From assembly GCF_007858185.1 (NCBI RefSeq), contig NZ_VFES01000008.1, positions 1 through 64,000 on the forward strand: DNA of 64,000 bases, given 5' to 3'. The translations under genes were made by a program, and so were the position numbers. This DNA comes from Pseudomonas grimontii. GTDB taxonomy: Bacteria > Pseudomonadota > Gammaproteobacteria > Pseudomonadales > Pseudomonadaceae. The notes under the pieces are model-generated. The model was not told the origin of the DNA. It saw nothing but the letters and a program-made list of their open reading frames with translations, and searched no databases. Below, one piece after another: positions 1-8,704 of the stretch; position 1 is the stretch's first letter; each line of letters starts with the position of its first letter.

Positions 1-115
1 GATGAGATCGGAAGGCATTAAAGCGAAGGGGGAAGTCGGTCGGGCCATGCGCATAACCAATCCATGACATTGGACGCACAGTATATCGTTACCATTAGAT
101 AAATGAATTAACCGC

Positions 116-2521
116 TCAGTCCACTAGTGTTTTCCTGCGAGTAGATATGTCATCCATAAAATCTTCAGCGGGTATAGCCTTTGCCTTGTCATACATAGAC
201 TCGACCCCGTCGAGAGCGAAGAAGTAGACCTTATTCACCATTGCTACATCGGTGATGGAGTCTTTTCTGTTCGGTGGAGCTGAAATGTCGAAGCGCTCTG
301 GACTGGTTTCCTCATCTTCGGTGGTCTCACCGGGCTTGGCATCCTCAACGCGACCAATGCAATTGGCGAAAACAACAAGTTGTGGATGATTGGCAGTACC
401 TCTAGCCCATCGGTAAAGGTCGTTCGCCATATCTCTTACACCGAAATCGTCATTTGCCCACGCCAGCACGTTGTACTCGCCTTCAGCGTTGCTGAACTGC
501 AGGTGGCCTTTCGTCCCAGACTCGCTGATCCAAGCAGAGTCTTTGTGAGACTTGAGGTAGCTCAGCGCTTTCACAGCTCTCATCACATATTTTCCGGAGG
601 AGGCCATCTCTTCTAACGTAAAATCGTTATCGGGCCTTACTCCGTACCTGGTCTGATAGGCAAAGCCCTGCGAGTCTTTAATGCTTCCTGCTTGCACGAG
701 TGTGTCAAGCCGCTGGAATTCTTCCTTTACCACGTCAAGATAATAAGCGTCCGGCGGATGACGGTCGAAGAGTTCGTGGAACTCTAGCGCAGCTGGTTCC
801 AGGTCATCTTCGACTACACCATCTTGCAGTCTATGGCCCTTCACACGCTCCAGAGACCCATTCGCGTCCCATGTCAGCGTGAGCGTCATGCCACCACTGG
901 TGCTCCTGCGCATGACACGGCTTGGAGGCTGTATCCCTGGTAGGCTCGAGCGGGTGCTGTGTGCTCCGTCTGCAGCTGGAAAAATCCCGGTTGCGCTGTG
1001 AATCTTCATCGCACAATTTCGCAGCTGCTCACTGTTGGCAGCCGCAACTACAACCGAAGAAGCCAGCCGTCTTGCGTAGTAATCCGGCAGAGATTTAGCG
1101 ATCCCCTTGAGGTCGGAGATGTGTTGAGAGGCGAGGATCAGATTCTGTCGGCGTTGCCGATCGTCAGCTTGGCTCGCGATAATTCTCCGCAATTGAGAGT
1201 TTTTATTCTGGAGTGGATTAGTGAAATCATTTCCTAAGGTAGGCCAGACGATAAGATCCTTGAAAGCAAGCCTCAGAGAAATGTTACCTCGATCAAAGTC
1301 AGTATTATTGGGTTCGTTTTCGACCAGAACATAGCAGTTGATAAGCCCTTCGGCAGGGTCGGTTACCCAGCACCATCCCGCCCTGAATTTCTGTGCGGGT
1401 GCCGGCTTCCAAGAAGGGTCTATGGACGACATTCCGTCGGTTGCAGTCCAGTCGATCAACATAGCACCGGTGACCTCTCCGCATCCGACTACGAATACGA
1501 GAGGATTTGGGTAGGCTTTTACAAGGGCGTTTATGTCGCTCCACTGCCCAGGAGCAGCGCCTGCCGAACCTGCCGCGAGCACTACGGGGCGGTTACCAAA
1601 AGTTTGCTCGAATATCCCCACTTCTGGAGCAAGCATGGTCTGTAGAAAAGGAATTAAATCCTTACCTTGGATGAGTCCGATATTGAGTTGATCGCCCTCA
1701 CGCAGCTCCCGATCAATGTACTCTGTACGGATCTTTTTCAGGTACGGCTCGTCAGCACCTGAAAGCGCTCCACCTTGAGATACTAGATAGTCACGAATGC
1801 TTTCGATAATCGCGGCGCTATCGGATTCTAGTTGGAAATAGGTACGTTTTACTGTTGGGTACTTTGTCACGAGGCTTGAAAGGCTATCTTTCTTGAAAAC
1901 CGCAGTCCGTAAGTGCGGTATCCATTGCCAGACAATATTGCACAGCTCAGCTTTTGAGAGGTCTTTGAGCAGTGGGTGTTTTTTTAGGGTTTCAGATCTG
2001 GTGCGCACAGTGCCGCATTTTGTCTGGAAGGTCGCACGCAAATCATCAAAGCGCGCCTGCCCCGTGCCTTGCATAAACTCAAAAAGCTTGGTGCTGACGC
2101 TATCGGCAACTGCCACGTAATATCTAAAGGGAGTTCCCGGAGCCGAGCAGATTTGAGGTCTGATGTGAGCATATAAAAAGAATTTACAGATCTCATAAAT
2201 CAGTGCTTCGAGCTCGAGTGTTGTCTTTAAGCGCTTGCACTGAATTACGCCGACGGGATTGCCATCGTTGAACAAAATTACGTCACGCCCTTGGTCTGCG
2301 CCGTCATTTAGACGACTTACAGTGTCGAACCAGTCCTCTGAGCCAGCTTTCAGTTCAGCGCGAAAGATATCAGCGACCAAAAGCTCAAAATGAGCATCAC
2401 CCATTCGTTCGAAAGGTAGCTGACCGGAGTCGAGGGTGAACAGTTCGGGAGCTTGAGTTCTGTCCTCTCGAACAGCCGCTTCGTCTTCTGGGGAGATGAA
2501 TGATACTGCTTCTTCAGCCAA
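116..2521 (-). CDS. Mrr/PD-(D/E)XK nuclease-like large protein (possible defence cargo)
   Basis: 801 aa. The N-terminal part (about residues 35-105) carries the pattern of a restriction-endonuclease-like fold: a leading FELLVADIF helix, then DGADQGRDVI and, 12 residues later, VIQCKR, i.e. the D...(Q)xK core used by Mrr-type nucleases. The remaining ~650 residues are not recognised; I see no clear Walker A. The start is TTG, chosen because AGGAG sits 6 nt upstream. It lies outside the conjugation genes next to the relaxase, a usual cargo position. Known of the family: Mrr-like nucleases cut modified or foreign DNA. Inference: a defence gene. It could also be a DNA-repair or uncharacterised nuclease; the nuclease domain is moderately supported, the role is not. 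Confidence 0.6.
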   Translation of the reverse strand: MAEEAVSFISPEDEAAVREDRTQAPELFTLDSGQLPFERMGDAHFELLVADIFRAELKAGSEDWFDTVSRLNDGADQGRDVILFNDGNPVGVIQCKRLKTTLELEALIYEICKFFLYAHIRPQICSAPGTPFRYYVAVADSVSTKLFEFMQGTGQARFDDLRATFQTKCGTVRTRSETLKKHPLLKDLSKAELCNIVWQWIPHLRTAVFKKDSLSSLVTKYPTVKRTYFQLESDSAAIIESIRDYLVSQGGALSGADEPYLKKIRTEYIDRELREGDQLNIGLIQGKDLIPFLQTMLAPEVGIFEQTFGNRPVVLAAGSAGAAPGQWSDINALVKAYPNPLVFVVGCGEVTGAMLIDWTATDGMSSIDPSWKPAPAQKFRAGWCWVTDPAEGLINCYVLVENEPNNTDFDRGNISLRLAFKDLIVWPTLGNDFTNPLQNKNSQLRRIIASQADDRQRRQNLILASQHISDLKGIAKSLPDYYARRLASSVVVAAANSEQLRNCAMKIHSATGIFPAADGAHSTRSSLPGIQPPSRVMRRSTSGGMTLTLTWDANGSLERVKGHRLQDGVVEDDLEPAALEFHELFDRHPPDAYYLDVVKEEFQRLDTLVQAGSIKDSQGFAYQTRYGVRPDNDFTLEEMASSGKYVMRAVKALSYLKSHKDSAWISESGTKGHLQFSNAEGEYNVLAWANDDFGVRDMANDLYRWARGTANHPQLVVFANCIGRVEDAKPGETTEDEETSPERFDISAPPNRKDSITDVAMVNKVYFFALDGVESMYDKAKAIPAEDFMDDISTRRKTLVD

Positions 2522-2843
2522 TTTTTGCTCCTAGCATTGAGTGACTGACATTGTGCGGGAAGCGTACTTTCCTCTTGAATGTAAGTCCTGACGACCATTT
2601 CGCGAATCGCGGAGCCCAGGATCCATCCGTTGTTAGAAAAGCTGCGTAGCTCCGAAACGCTCCGACAAGGAAACGGGGCAATGCCAAGCTGCCATCATCA
2701 TAAGCCGTGCGGCGATGAGTAGCTAGAATGTCCAGACGAAGAGGGCGTGGCCAGCATTGCTGCGGTTCAATTGGTGACGTTCGGACTTTACCGTAGCAGG
2801 ACTTATCTTCCACTACCCACCGCGTAACGCTCTCTAGTGCTAG

Positions 2844-3173
2844 GCGACCCGAAGTGGTGATCGAGCGACGTTCCTAACCGCCCCTGAAGAGGGAGCGCGA
2901 TGGCAGAGTCTCATCACAGCCGCTCTCCGGGTTGGACAAGTGGTCGAGGTGGATGGCCGCAGTGTCGATTCGCTACAGCCTGGGGCACGAGCGGTTACGG
3001 TGCTTGACGACTTGGGGGATGTGAGAGTTCGAAAGCAGGTGCAGTTGTGGCTAAAGCATCGAATTGAAAAAAATATGAGGCCGCAAAGACCGTTATTGAT
3101 CGTGAAAGTACTGAGTGCAGAGGACGAAAGCTGGCAAGTACTCGCGATACAGAACGTCGTAGGGATCCAATAG
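2844..3173 (+). pseudogene. Start-less coding relic, unrecognised
   Basis: The frame ending at TAG 3171-3173 is open back to a TAG at 2841-2843 and reads like real protein throughout (for example APEEGARWQSLITAALRVGQ before the first GTG at 2940), yet has no ATG/GTG/TTG with a ribosome site at its beginning. It therefore looks like the C-terminal ~108 residues of a longer gene whose 5' part was lost. I do not recognise the family. The rest of the 2522-3187 gap shows no other gene; a 99-residue minus-strand frame there has no familiar features. Confidence 0.35.
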
Positions 3174-3187
3174 CCTGCTATGGAAAT

Positions 3188-4912
3188 TTAAGCACTGACG
3201 ATATTAAGAAAAGGATTGTCGGCAGGCACAATGTTGAGCAACAACGCCGGTGTCTCGAGTAAGTAACCTTTGAGATTTGCTTTCTTCCGAGGACCTTCGA
3301 CCTGACAGATCCATATGTTCAAGCCATCGTCACGTTTTCTGTGGGCCTTCAGTTTCTCAAACTGCTTCTGCACCCAACGCCATTCTTCAATCTCTTGAGT
3401 GGCACCCTGTGAGATACCAGGAAACTCCTGAGCGTAGCGTTGGAAGAGGCCAGGTGTTACTAGAAACACAGTTCCGCTTACGGTATGGATTTTTGCCTTA
3501 CTGTCGTTGATGATCAGCTTGTGGCTCAGGATGCCTTCCTTGACCCAATTTAGGAAAACCTGACCAGGGTTATTCGAAGGGGGAATTGAGATTTCGAGAG
3601 CGCTTTCTGACGGTGCGTCACTGGCCTCGGGGTCTGCCAATTCGAACATGTCCAGCAACGTTCCGAGGTAGTCGGCATCCTCCATCGCCATAGGATCTTC
3701 CAGCGATTGGTTTTGATGCGATCCTGTTCCGCCTGCCTTGGGGGCTAGTGCAGGTGCCGGAACGTCAGTCGGGTGGTCATCGAGTGCAATGCTCACCGTT
3801 CCGCTGAAAGCTTCTGGGCGGTCTTCGCTTCCCCATATCAATGCCGGTTGAATGCGCAGAAAGGTAAAGCTCTGCTGCCAGTTTCCCTGCGCGATAAGCG
3901 CGGTCCAGATGGCTTTGCCTTCTGGTGTGGACTCGACCAGCCCATGCGATTGCAGTTCGTCGAACACCGCGATGTTGGAGGAGGGAATGCCCTCAATCGA
4001 TTGCGACAGCAGGTAGGCTCGCAGCTTGTCGGTGACGGTCTTGCTGACCAGCCAGAGTGCGTCTTGAGTCAACCAACCCGTGGCACCTGGCTGGTTGAGT
4101 TTCAGCTCGTGCTGAACCAGATGACGCAGTCCGCTGATCAAGTGATGTTGCAGCGAGTGAATCGGTGCTTGCAGCGCCTTGCTCGGGTTACCGCCAATGT
4201 TCTGCGCAGTGGAAACACGGTCGGCTTGAATGACCAGCTCACCCAGCACGCCGGCGCGTTCGTATTGGCCGGCCAGGACATACAGCAGGCTGGCCCAAAG
4301 CGACGGAAATCCACTGAGCCAATCCAAGATAGGTCGGTCGAGAATCTGGGTGTAGAGCAAGCCTGCGGCGGCGCCGTGCAGGTGGTAGTCGCGACCTTTG
4401 AGGTAGCGAAAACGGTAGGGCTGATCCAGGGGGCCGTGCCAAGGATGCCAAACACCGCCATCTTGGCGTTCGACCTGCAGGTCCACGGCGATCTTGCCGA
4501 TGTCATGGAGCAGGGCCCCATAGGCGATGCCCGCGGACCAAGCGTCGGTCTGGGCGGCTTGGTCTTCGGGCGCGGCGCCGGTGGGAAGCAGATACGACTG
4601 ACGCAGTTTCAAACTGCAAGCGACCAGCTCCAGGCCATGGTCGAGCATACCGCCGAGATACGCGTGGTGGTGGGTCTCGCTGGCCGGGAGTTGCTGGACC
4701 TGTTCGGCGTAGCGATGGATCGGATTTAAATAGAGCTGGATGAACTGCGCGTGGGAGAGGGCGGTGTACTGCCAGATGCGATCGAGCAACTGGCGGCGGT
4801 GCTCCGCAGCTAACAAGCTGTGAGCCGACTCGATGGGCAGGTAACCTTCGGCGACGTTGACGGTCAGTGGCGGAGAGGGCTTCTGCCTTTTGCGGCGAAA
4901 CAGGCTGAGCAT
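3188..4912 (-). CDS. traI: MobH-family conjugative relaxase TraI (TIGR03760/PFL_4751 type)
   Basis: 574 aa. MobH relaxases nick oriT and pilot the transferred strand; they use an HD-type metal site instead of the usual HUH fold. Seen here: SETHHHAYLGGMLDH (H81-H83, D91-H92) and LLHDIGK (H136-D137), the signature of the TraI_2 domain (about residues 15-300). A low-complexity linker follows (about 380-440), then a C-terminal TraI_2_C-like domain. Length is typical for the Pseudomonas ICE subgroup. ATG start, with a GAGG-like site upstream. It is the relaxase of the element whose mating apparatus fills 8.7-31 kb, and is normally found near the integrase end, which would be to the left of this window. 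Assignment is firm. Confidence 0.92.
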   Translation of the reverse strand: MLSLFRRKRQKPSPPLTVNVAEGYLPIESAHSLLAAEHRRQLLDRIWQYTALSHAQFIQLYLNPIHRYAEQVQQLPASETHHHAYLGGMLDHGLELVACSLKLRQSYLLPTGAAPEDQAAQTDAWSAGIAYGALLHDIGKIAVDLQVERQDGGVWHPWHGPLDQPYRFRYLKGRDYHLHGAAAGLLYTQILDRPILDWLSGFPSLWASLLYVLAGQYERAGVLGELVIQADRVSTAQNIGGNPSKALQAPIHSLQHHLISGLRHLVQHELKLNQPGATGWLTQDALWLVSKTVTDKLRAYLLSQSIEGIPSSNIAVFDELQSHGLVESTPEGKAIWTALIAQGNWQQSFTFLRIQPALIWGSEDRPEAFSGTVSIALDDHPTDVPAPALAPKAGGTGSHQNQSLEDPMAMEDADYLGTLLDMFELADPEASDAPSESALEISIPPSNNPGQVFLNWVKEGILSHKLIINDSKAKIHTVSGTVFLVTPGLFQRYAQEFPGISQGATQEIEEWRWVQKQFEKLKAHRKRDDGLNIWICQVEGPRKKANLKGYLLETPALLLNIVPADNPFLNIVSA

Positions 4913-5132
4913 CTTGACCTCCGGGAAGTGGCTGGGTCAGTGGCCTTTTAGCCTTTTCGGATAGGGCTCTTACCCTTGACCCCCCATTCCTTTCCAACCC
5001 TTACCGTCCTTTTGGCGCGTGTCCCTTTGCGCGGCAATCGGAATATGGATACTGCTAGGCATCGTTTTGTTGGGGCTAGTACGGCAAAGACAAGAGTCGG
5101 TACACTGCGGTGCCTATTTTTTGGGTCTTGCC

Positions 5133-5330
5133 ATGAACCTCACTGACGCCACGCTCGTGCTGCTGCTCGCGGCACGTATCCATGGGACCGACGAAGCCGT
5201 CCGGGCCTCGGCGAAGAGCGTGGTCAAGAAGTTGCCGCGCAGTAAGCGTGATCTGATCTACAAGGTAATCGATAGCCGAAGTCCGCTCGAGCTGGTGGAT
5301 TTTCTGGCGCAGAACCTGGATGCGGAATGA
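5133..5330 (+). CDS. Small ICE hypothetical protein
   Basis: 65 aa from ATG 5133 (MNLTDATLVLLL...). A longer in-frame GTG start at 5019 would add a hydrophobic N-terminus but has no convincing ribosome site; neither start is strongly supported. The protein is rich in Leu, Lys and Arg and contains a basic SVVKKLPRSKRDLIYK stretch. No family recognised. It sits alone on the plus strand between the divergent traI and the convergent ardC. Coding appearance is fair. Confidence 0.5.
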   Translation: MNLTDATLVLLLAARIHGTDEAVRASAKSVVKKLPRSKRDLIYKVIDSRSPLELVDFLAQNLDAE

Positions 5331-5404
5331 CAGGCTGCGAGTGTGTGCCCATCCCTGACTCTTTGCATCAGAGCCCCGCGGCATGGGGATTTTTCTGGGC
5401 GCAG

Positions 5405-5431
5405 AAAAAGGGCCCAACTCGCGTTGGGCCC
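5405..5431 (-). terminator. Rho-independent terminator of ardC
   Basis: A perfect 9-bp stem, GGGCCCAAC / GTTGGGCCC (5410-5418 and 5423-5431) with loop TCGC, flanked on its low-coordinate side by AAAAA. Read on the minus strand this is stem plus U-run, 31 nt beyond the ardC stop codon. Confidence 0.85.
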
Positions 5432-5461
5432 GGTGATGCGATTGCAACGGTGAGTTAACGA

Positions 5462-6421
5462 TCAAACTCCATCGTTCATGCATCGTGAGTCATCCATTAC
5501 CATCTGCTTCAGCTGCTGCTCCAGGTTGAGTACATACTCCGAGGCGCTTCGGGCCAGACCACTGGCGCGAAAGATCGCGCGTTTGTCAGCCTTGAGCAGG
5601 CCGAGCCAGGAGTCGATGTAGCCCTCGTGCCGCAGCTCCCCCTGTATACCAGCGTAGGCACATAAAAAAGCAGCGCCCATCTCGGCGATCAACTCCTCAA
5701 ACGCGTAGCCTGGCGAGCCGAACGGACAGGCTGACGTCATGCCTTCGCGCTGCAACCGAGAGTGATGCCCGGTCCAGTGCGTCAGCTCATGAAGTGCCGT
5801 GGCGTAGTACCCACCTTCATCGTGAAATTGTGCCTTTGTCGGCAGTTGGATGAGATCCCTGATCGGGTGGTAAAAGGCTTCGTCGGCAGGCCGATGAACG
5901 ATGCGTGCACCTGAACTTAATAGCAGATTTTCCGCGGCGCTGTTGGGCTGGAAGGGATCACTCTGTTCCGTCTCGAGCAGGGTTTCATTGAGCATTTCGA
6001 GCCCCTCCGTTTGCTCGATGTTGAACAGAAAATGTGTCCTGAGAATGCCGAAGTGAGCGACCTTGGGCTGACCGTTTTCATCGAGTACGGGTTGGCCTGA
6101 CTCGGTCTGTTCCTCGCGCTCCATCGGCTTGTAGAGCACCGCCAGAGTGCTGTGCTCACCCTTACGGATGTGCCCACCGGTCTTTTTGGCTTGGTTGAAG
6201 GTCAGCCAACGATCTTGAGTGAACCCCTGCAACCTAGCCTCGGCCCAGAGCAGCGGTAAATTGATGCCCGAATACGGACGTCGCGTGATGGCGTTGATGG
6301 GGTAGGGTTGATGACCGATGTAAGCGGAGCCACTTGAGGACCAGGGTTTGATCCAGGGAGCAACGCTTTGGTCTAACGCGGTAACGATCTTGTCAGTTAC
6401 GTCTTGGTAGATATCGCGCAT
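5462..6421 (-). CDS. ardC: ArdC-family antirestriction protein / zincin-like protein
   Basis: 319 aa. The N-terminal ArdC_N domain (about 1-130: DIYQDVTDKIV, NPYSGINLPLLW-like motif, KKTGGHIRKGEHST) binds single-stranded DNA in characterised members. The C-terminal domain has the metalloprotease-like HELTHWTGHH motif (H211-H215) and a downstream FEELIAEMGA Glu (about 242-247). Family knowledge: ArdC proteins protect incoming plasmid or ICE DNA from type I/II restriction. GAGG lies 8 nt before ATG. A strong terminator follows. Placed beside the relaxase gene it would be among the early genes after entry. Firm. Confidence 0.9.
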   Translation of the reverse strand: MRDIYQDVTDKIVTALDQSVAPWIKPWSSSGSAYIGHQPYPINAITRRPYSGINLPLLWAEARLQGFTQDRWLTFNQAKKTGGHIRKGEHSTLAVLYKPMEREEQTESGQPVLDENGQPKVAHFGILRTHFLFNIEQTEGLEMLNETLLETEQSDPFQPNSAAENLLLSSGARIVHRPADEAFYHPIRDLIQLPTKAQFHDEGGYYATALHELTHWTGHHSRLQREGMTSACPFGSPGYAFEELIAEMGAAFLCAYAGIQGELRHEGYIDSWLGLLKADKRAIFRASGLARSASEYVLNLEQQLKQMVMDDSRCMNDGV

Positions 6422-6553
6422 GGCAATTTCCTCGAGAGAAAAACGGAGGAACGCCTTGCCCGTCGGGGGAGGGTTCCCCGGTTGGGTGATGGGTTGGATT
6501 GATGCAGGTCTTGCATGCCGTCCGAATGTGGAGGCGGGCGCCGCCCATTACGC

Positions 6554-6883
6554 TTAGCGCTGGTGTTCTCCTGCAAGCGCTATCAGCAAGGCGGCAGGCT
6601 GACCAGGTTCTTGGAGTAGGCTCAGACTCAATTGCAGCAACGGGTCGTGGTCTAAGTGATCGGTTGGTTCAATGTGGATTACCTCGAACAGCACGTAGGG
6701 CTTGTGTGGATAGGCCAGGTGGGCTTCGAAGGCTGCGCGCAATACGTGGCTCAACCGATCGACCTGCAGCTTTTCAGCGTGATCGGATTGCTCGAGCAGT
6801 ACTGCGCGTTGCCACGCGCCAGGGGTGAACACGATGGGCAACCGAAGGGTGTTCAGTGTTTGCGGTGTAAGTGAGTCGGGCAT
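6554..6883 (-). CDS. ICE accessory protein, unknown function
   Basis: 109 aa, ATG preceded by GGAGAC at good spacing. No domain recognised; the middle is a regular helix/strand mix (SHVLRAAFEAHLAYPHKPYVLFEVIHIEP). What makes the gene interesting is its leader: it is preceded by its own promoter and a ~264-nt structured leader shared with the DUF3085 gene at 7511-7873 and the STY4534 gene at 33111-33692. It is probably expressed alone and may be co-controlled with those genes. Function unknown. Confidence 0.65.
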   Translation of the reverse strand: MPDSLTPQTLNTLRLPIVFTPGAWQRAVLLEQSDHAEKLQVDRLSHVLRAAFEAHLAYPHKPYVLFEVIHIEPTDHLDHDPLLQLSLSLLQEPGQPAALLIALAGEHQR

Positions 6884-7147
6884 GGTATGTCTCCGTTTAA
6901 AACGCGAAGAAACCTGTCCTGTGCGGGGAAAGATTTCCCCGCAGTGGGTTGAAGAAAATCAAGAGGGCTTATCTCACGAGCAGCGCTCGAAAGGCGCTCA
7001 GGAGAGCAGTAGGCGTTCATCACCGTGGCAACGGTCACCGTGCGAGCCACCGAACGCTAATCGCACTTGGGGAGAACCATCACCGAAGTGACGTAGCCTT
7101 GAAGGTTCTGGCTACCTGGGAAAGTGCTGTCGATAACAGCGATCCGT
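6884..7147 (-). ncRNA. Structured leader RNA, copy 1 (STAXI-like tandem pseudoknots)
   Basis: Predicted transcript leader from about 7147 down to the start codon at 6883. Plus-strand positions of pairing arms: GCTGT/ACAGC 7126-7140; pseudoknot A GTAGCC 7093-7098 with GGCTAC 7110-7115, interleaved with AACC 7075-7078 and GGTT 7104-7107, plus hairpin TCAC/GTGA 7080-7091; pseudoknot B GTGCGA 7040-7045 with TCGCAC 7061-7066, interleaved with GCGTTC 7013-7018 and GAACGC 7052-7057, plus hairpin ACCGT/ACGGT 7022-7035. On the minus strand the TCAC hairpin has a C(UUCG)G loop. A last hairpin (6922-6943) precedes the ribosome site. The arrangement resembles my memory of the STAXI motif; no covariance search was run. 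Confidence 0.7.
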
Positions 7148-7153
7148 ACCTTG

Positions 7154-7182
7154 TATTTAACCGAGCAATTTGTGCGGGTCAA
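7154..7182 (-). promoter_or_regulatory. Sigma70-like promoter of leader copy 1
   Basis: Minus strand: -35 TTGACC (7177-7182), 17-bp spacer, -10 TAAATA (7154-7159). The same arrangement with 17-bp spacing precedes copies 2 and 3, so it is conserved with the leader. Confidence 0.7.
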
Positions 7183-7392
7183 TCACATCGGCGATACCAT
7201 TCCAATGGTCTTGTCTGCTGACTTCCAGAGCGATAGTTTTGGCCCAATTACCTGATAAGCGGTCAAGTGCATGCTTGCGTTGAGCTGACACCACCGCGCC
7301 CCTGAAGACGCTATCCAGCGATCGCTCCTGACCGTGTTTTACCGATATGTGCTGGTCAACCTGAATGCGAAAATGCCGCGTATATCTGCGAG

Positions 7393-7416
7393 AAAAAGCC
7401 CCTCGATAGAGGGGCT
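7393..7416 (-). terminator. Rho-independent terminator of the DUF3085 gene
   Basis: An 8-bp perfect stem AGCCCCTC / GAGGGGCT (7397-7404, 7409-7416) with loop GATA, followed on the minus strand by a T-run (complement of 7393-7397). It lies ~95 nt beyond the stop at 7511. The 7183-7510 stretch holds no gene otherwise. Confidence 0.85.
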
Positions 7417-7510
7417 ATGAACGGATTTCCCGTCAGGACATCGATCAGGATATGACACAGGTAACTGCCTTAATCAGGCATTCAGTATGTTTTGGCAAGA
7501 TTGCTGATCT

Positions 7511-7873
7511 TTATCGCATGCCCGTTTTTGTTTTCAATACTTCCATGTAAAGGTGAGTGTCGGTCGCGCGAATAATCAAGTCATCACCTGTCTCCAATAG
7601 CTCGGTAAGCAGTCCATCATTGACGTCCAAGTACTCGCTAAAATCGTCTCCTCCTAATTCGCTAATGGCGACGTTCCACCATTGCTCGAACTCATCGCGG
7701 TCCGGGTTGCAGCCAATCGCATAAACAAGGACCTTGCGACTGCCGTTGGGAGTTGTCTCGCCGACCTCAGACATGAGGTACACCCCATGATCCTTGACCA
7801 GAATGATCCGACAGTCGTTTGCTAGGGCTTCGGACAAGACCGCCCGCAGTTCAGTGCCTGCAAATTGCAGCAT
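7511..7873 (-). CDS. DUF3085-family ICE protein
   Basis: 120 aa from ATG 7873 (MLQFAGTELRAVL...), chosen over the upstream in-frame start because GGAGAT lies just before it and the extra residues would fall inside the leader RNA. Recognised by the VKDHGVYLMSEV and GCNPDRDEFEQWW...LGGDDFSEYLD pattern that I associate with DUF3085, a small protein of plasmids and ICEs with no established biochemical role. It has its own promoter, structured leader and terminator, so forms a single-gene transcription unit. Family call fairly confident. Confidence 0.75.
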   Translation of the reverse strand: MLQFAGTELRAVLSEALANDCRIILVKDHGVYLMSEVGETTPNGSRKVLVYAIGCNPDRDEFEQWWNVAISELGGDDFSEYLDVNDGLLTELLETGDDLIIRATDTHLYMEVLKTKTGMR

Positions 7874-8139
7874 GATTGATATCTCCGTTGACAGTGCGAA
7901 GAAACCTGTCCCCATGCGGGAAAGATTTCCTCGCAGTGGGTTGAAGAAAAACAAGAAGGTTTGCCTGGCGAGCGACGCTCGAAAAGTGCTCGGGAGAGCA
8001 GTAGGCGTTCATCACCGTAGAAGCGGTTATCGTGCGAGCCACCGAACGCTAATCGCACTTGAGGAGAGCCATCACCGAAATGACGTAGCCTTGAAGGTTC
8101 TGGCTACCTGGGGAAGTGCTGTCGATAACAGCGATCCGT
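7874..8139 (-). ncRNA. Structured leader RNA, copy 2 (STAXI-like)
   Basis: Second copy of the element in 6884-7147, closely similar over about 290 bp but with scattered differences. The six-base arms GCGTTC (8005-8010), GTGCGA, GAACGC and TCGCAC and the GTAGCC/GGCTAC and GCTGT/ACAGC arms are all retained. One pair of the TCAC hairpin changes to a G.U wobble that is allowed only on the minus strand, again giving a UUCG loop; one pair of the ACCGT hairpin changes to a wobble allowed only on the plus strand. The AACC arm is AGCC here, still pairing as a wobble on the plus strand. It leads into the DUF3085 gene. Confidence 0.7.
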
Positions 8140-8145
8140 ACCTTG

Positions 8146-8174
8146 TATTTAGCTGGACGATTTATCTGGGTCAA
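8146..8174 (-). promoter_or_regulatory. Sigma70-like promoter of leader copy 2
   Basis: Minus strand: -35 TTGACC (8169-8174), 17-bp spacer, -10 TAAATA (8146-8151). Spacer sequence differs from copy 1 while both hexamers are kept, which argues for selection on the promoter. Confidence 0.7.
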
Positions 8175-8330
8175 TCACTGTAGAGACGCTGTTTCACGGG
8201 GTTTGTCTTCTGGCTTCCAATGAAGATTTTTCGGCCGGAAAAACTGATAAGCGGTCAGGCACGGGCGGTTTTCAGTAGTAGGCTGTTACTCTTGTCTCAA
8301 CCATGAAAACGCTCAGAAGAGGGCGAGACC

Positions 8331-8696
8331 ATGCCGACTCAGCAACCTGTTCAGAGTTCACGTGCCCACCGCTGGGCGTACGCCTGTGGTCTGTCGGTGA
8401 AGCGTGGTTACCGTAAGTTGAAAACGTTTGAATCCCGCGTGGTTGAGCGTGCGGAAACGGCAGGTATGCCCGCAGGTAAATTACTTGTTAGCGGGAGTTT
8501 TCTGACTGCCAAGTTTGCTCTGCTCGGAGCATTTCTTTTTGTTAGCTTCTGGTTGTTTGTGCTGATGTGCACAATCGTCGTATTAGCAGCTATCCCAATT
8601 CAAGATTCAGACACTCCAGGTATTGACGATCTCGATGATCCAACGCATAGAACGTCTTGGCCTGAGCGGTACGATAAATGGGGTTCTCTGAAGTAG
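8331..8696 (+). CDS. DUF3742-like ICE membrane protein
   Basis: 121 aa. Basic, arginine-rich N-terminal half (residues 1-50), then one or two hydrophobic segments (about 55-90: AKFALLGAFLFVSFWLFVLMCTIVVLAA) and an acidic tail. This layout and the position convergent to traG match the DUF3742 proteins of PFGI-1-type ICEs; the assignment is from memory of layout and context, not from a strong motif. Inner-membrane location is likely. Role unknown. Confidence 0.55.
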   Translation: MPTQQPVQSSRAHRWAYACGLSVKRGYRKLKTFESRVVERAETAGMPAGKLLVSGSFLTAKFALLGAFLFVSFWLFVLMCTIVVLAAIPIQDSDTPGIDDLDDPTHRTSWPERYDKWGSLK

Positions 8697-8704
8697 CGTC
8701 TTGG

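Noticed and set aside
2514..2813. 99-aa minus-strand frame upstream of the nuclease-like gene
   Set aside because: Overlaps the nuclease-like start region, has no ribosome site or familiar sequence.
3773..4729. 318-aa plus-strand frame opposite traI
   Set aside because: Exact antisense of a well-conserved relaxase; low-complexity composition typical of shadow frames.
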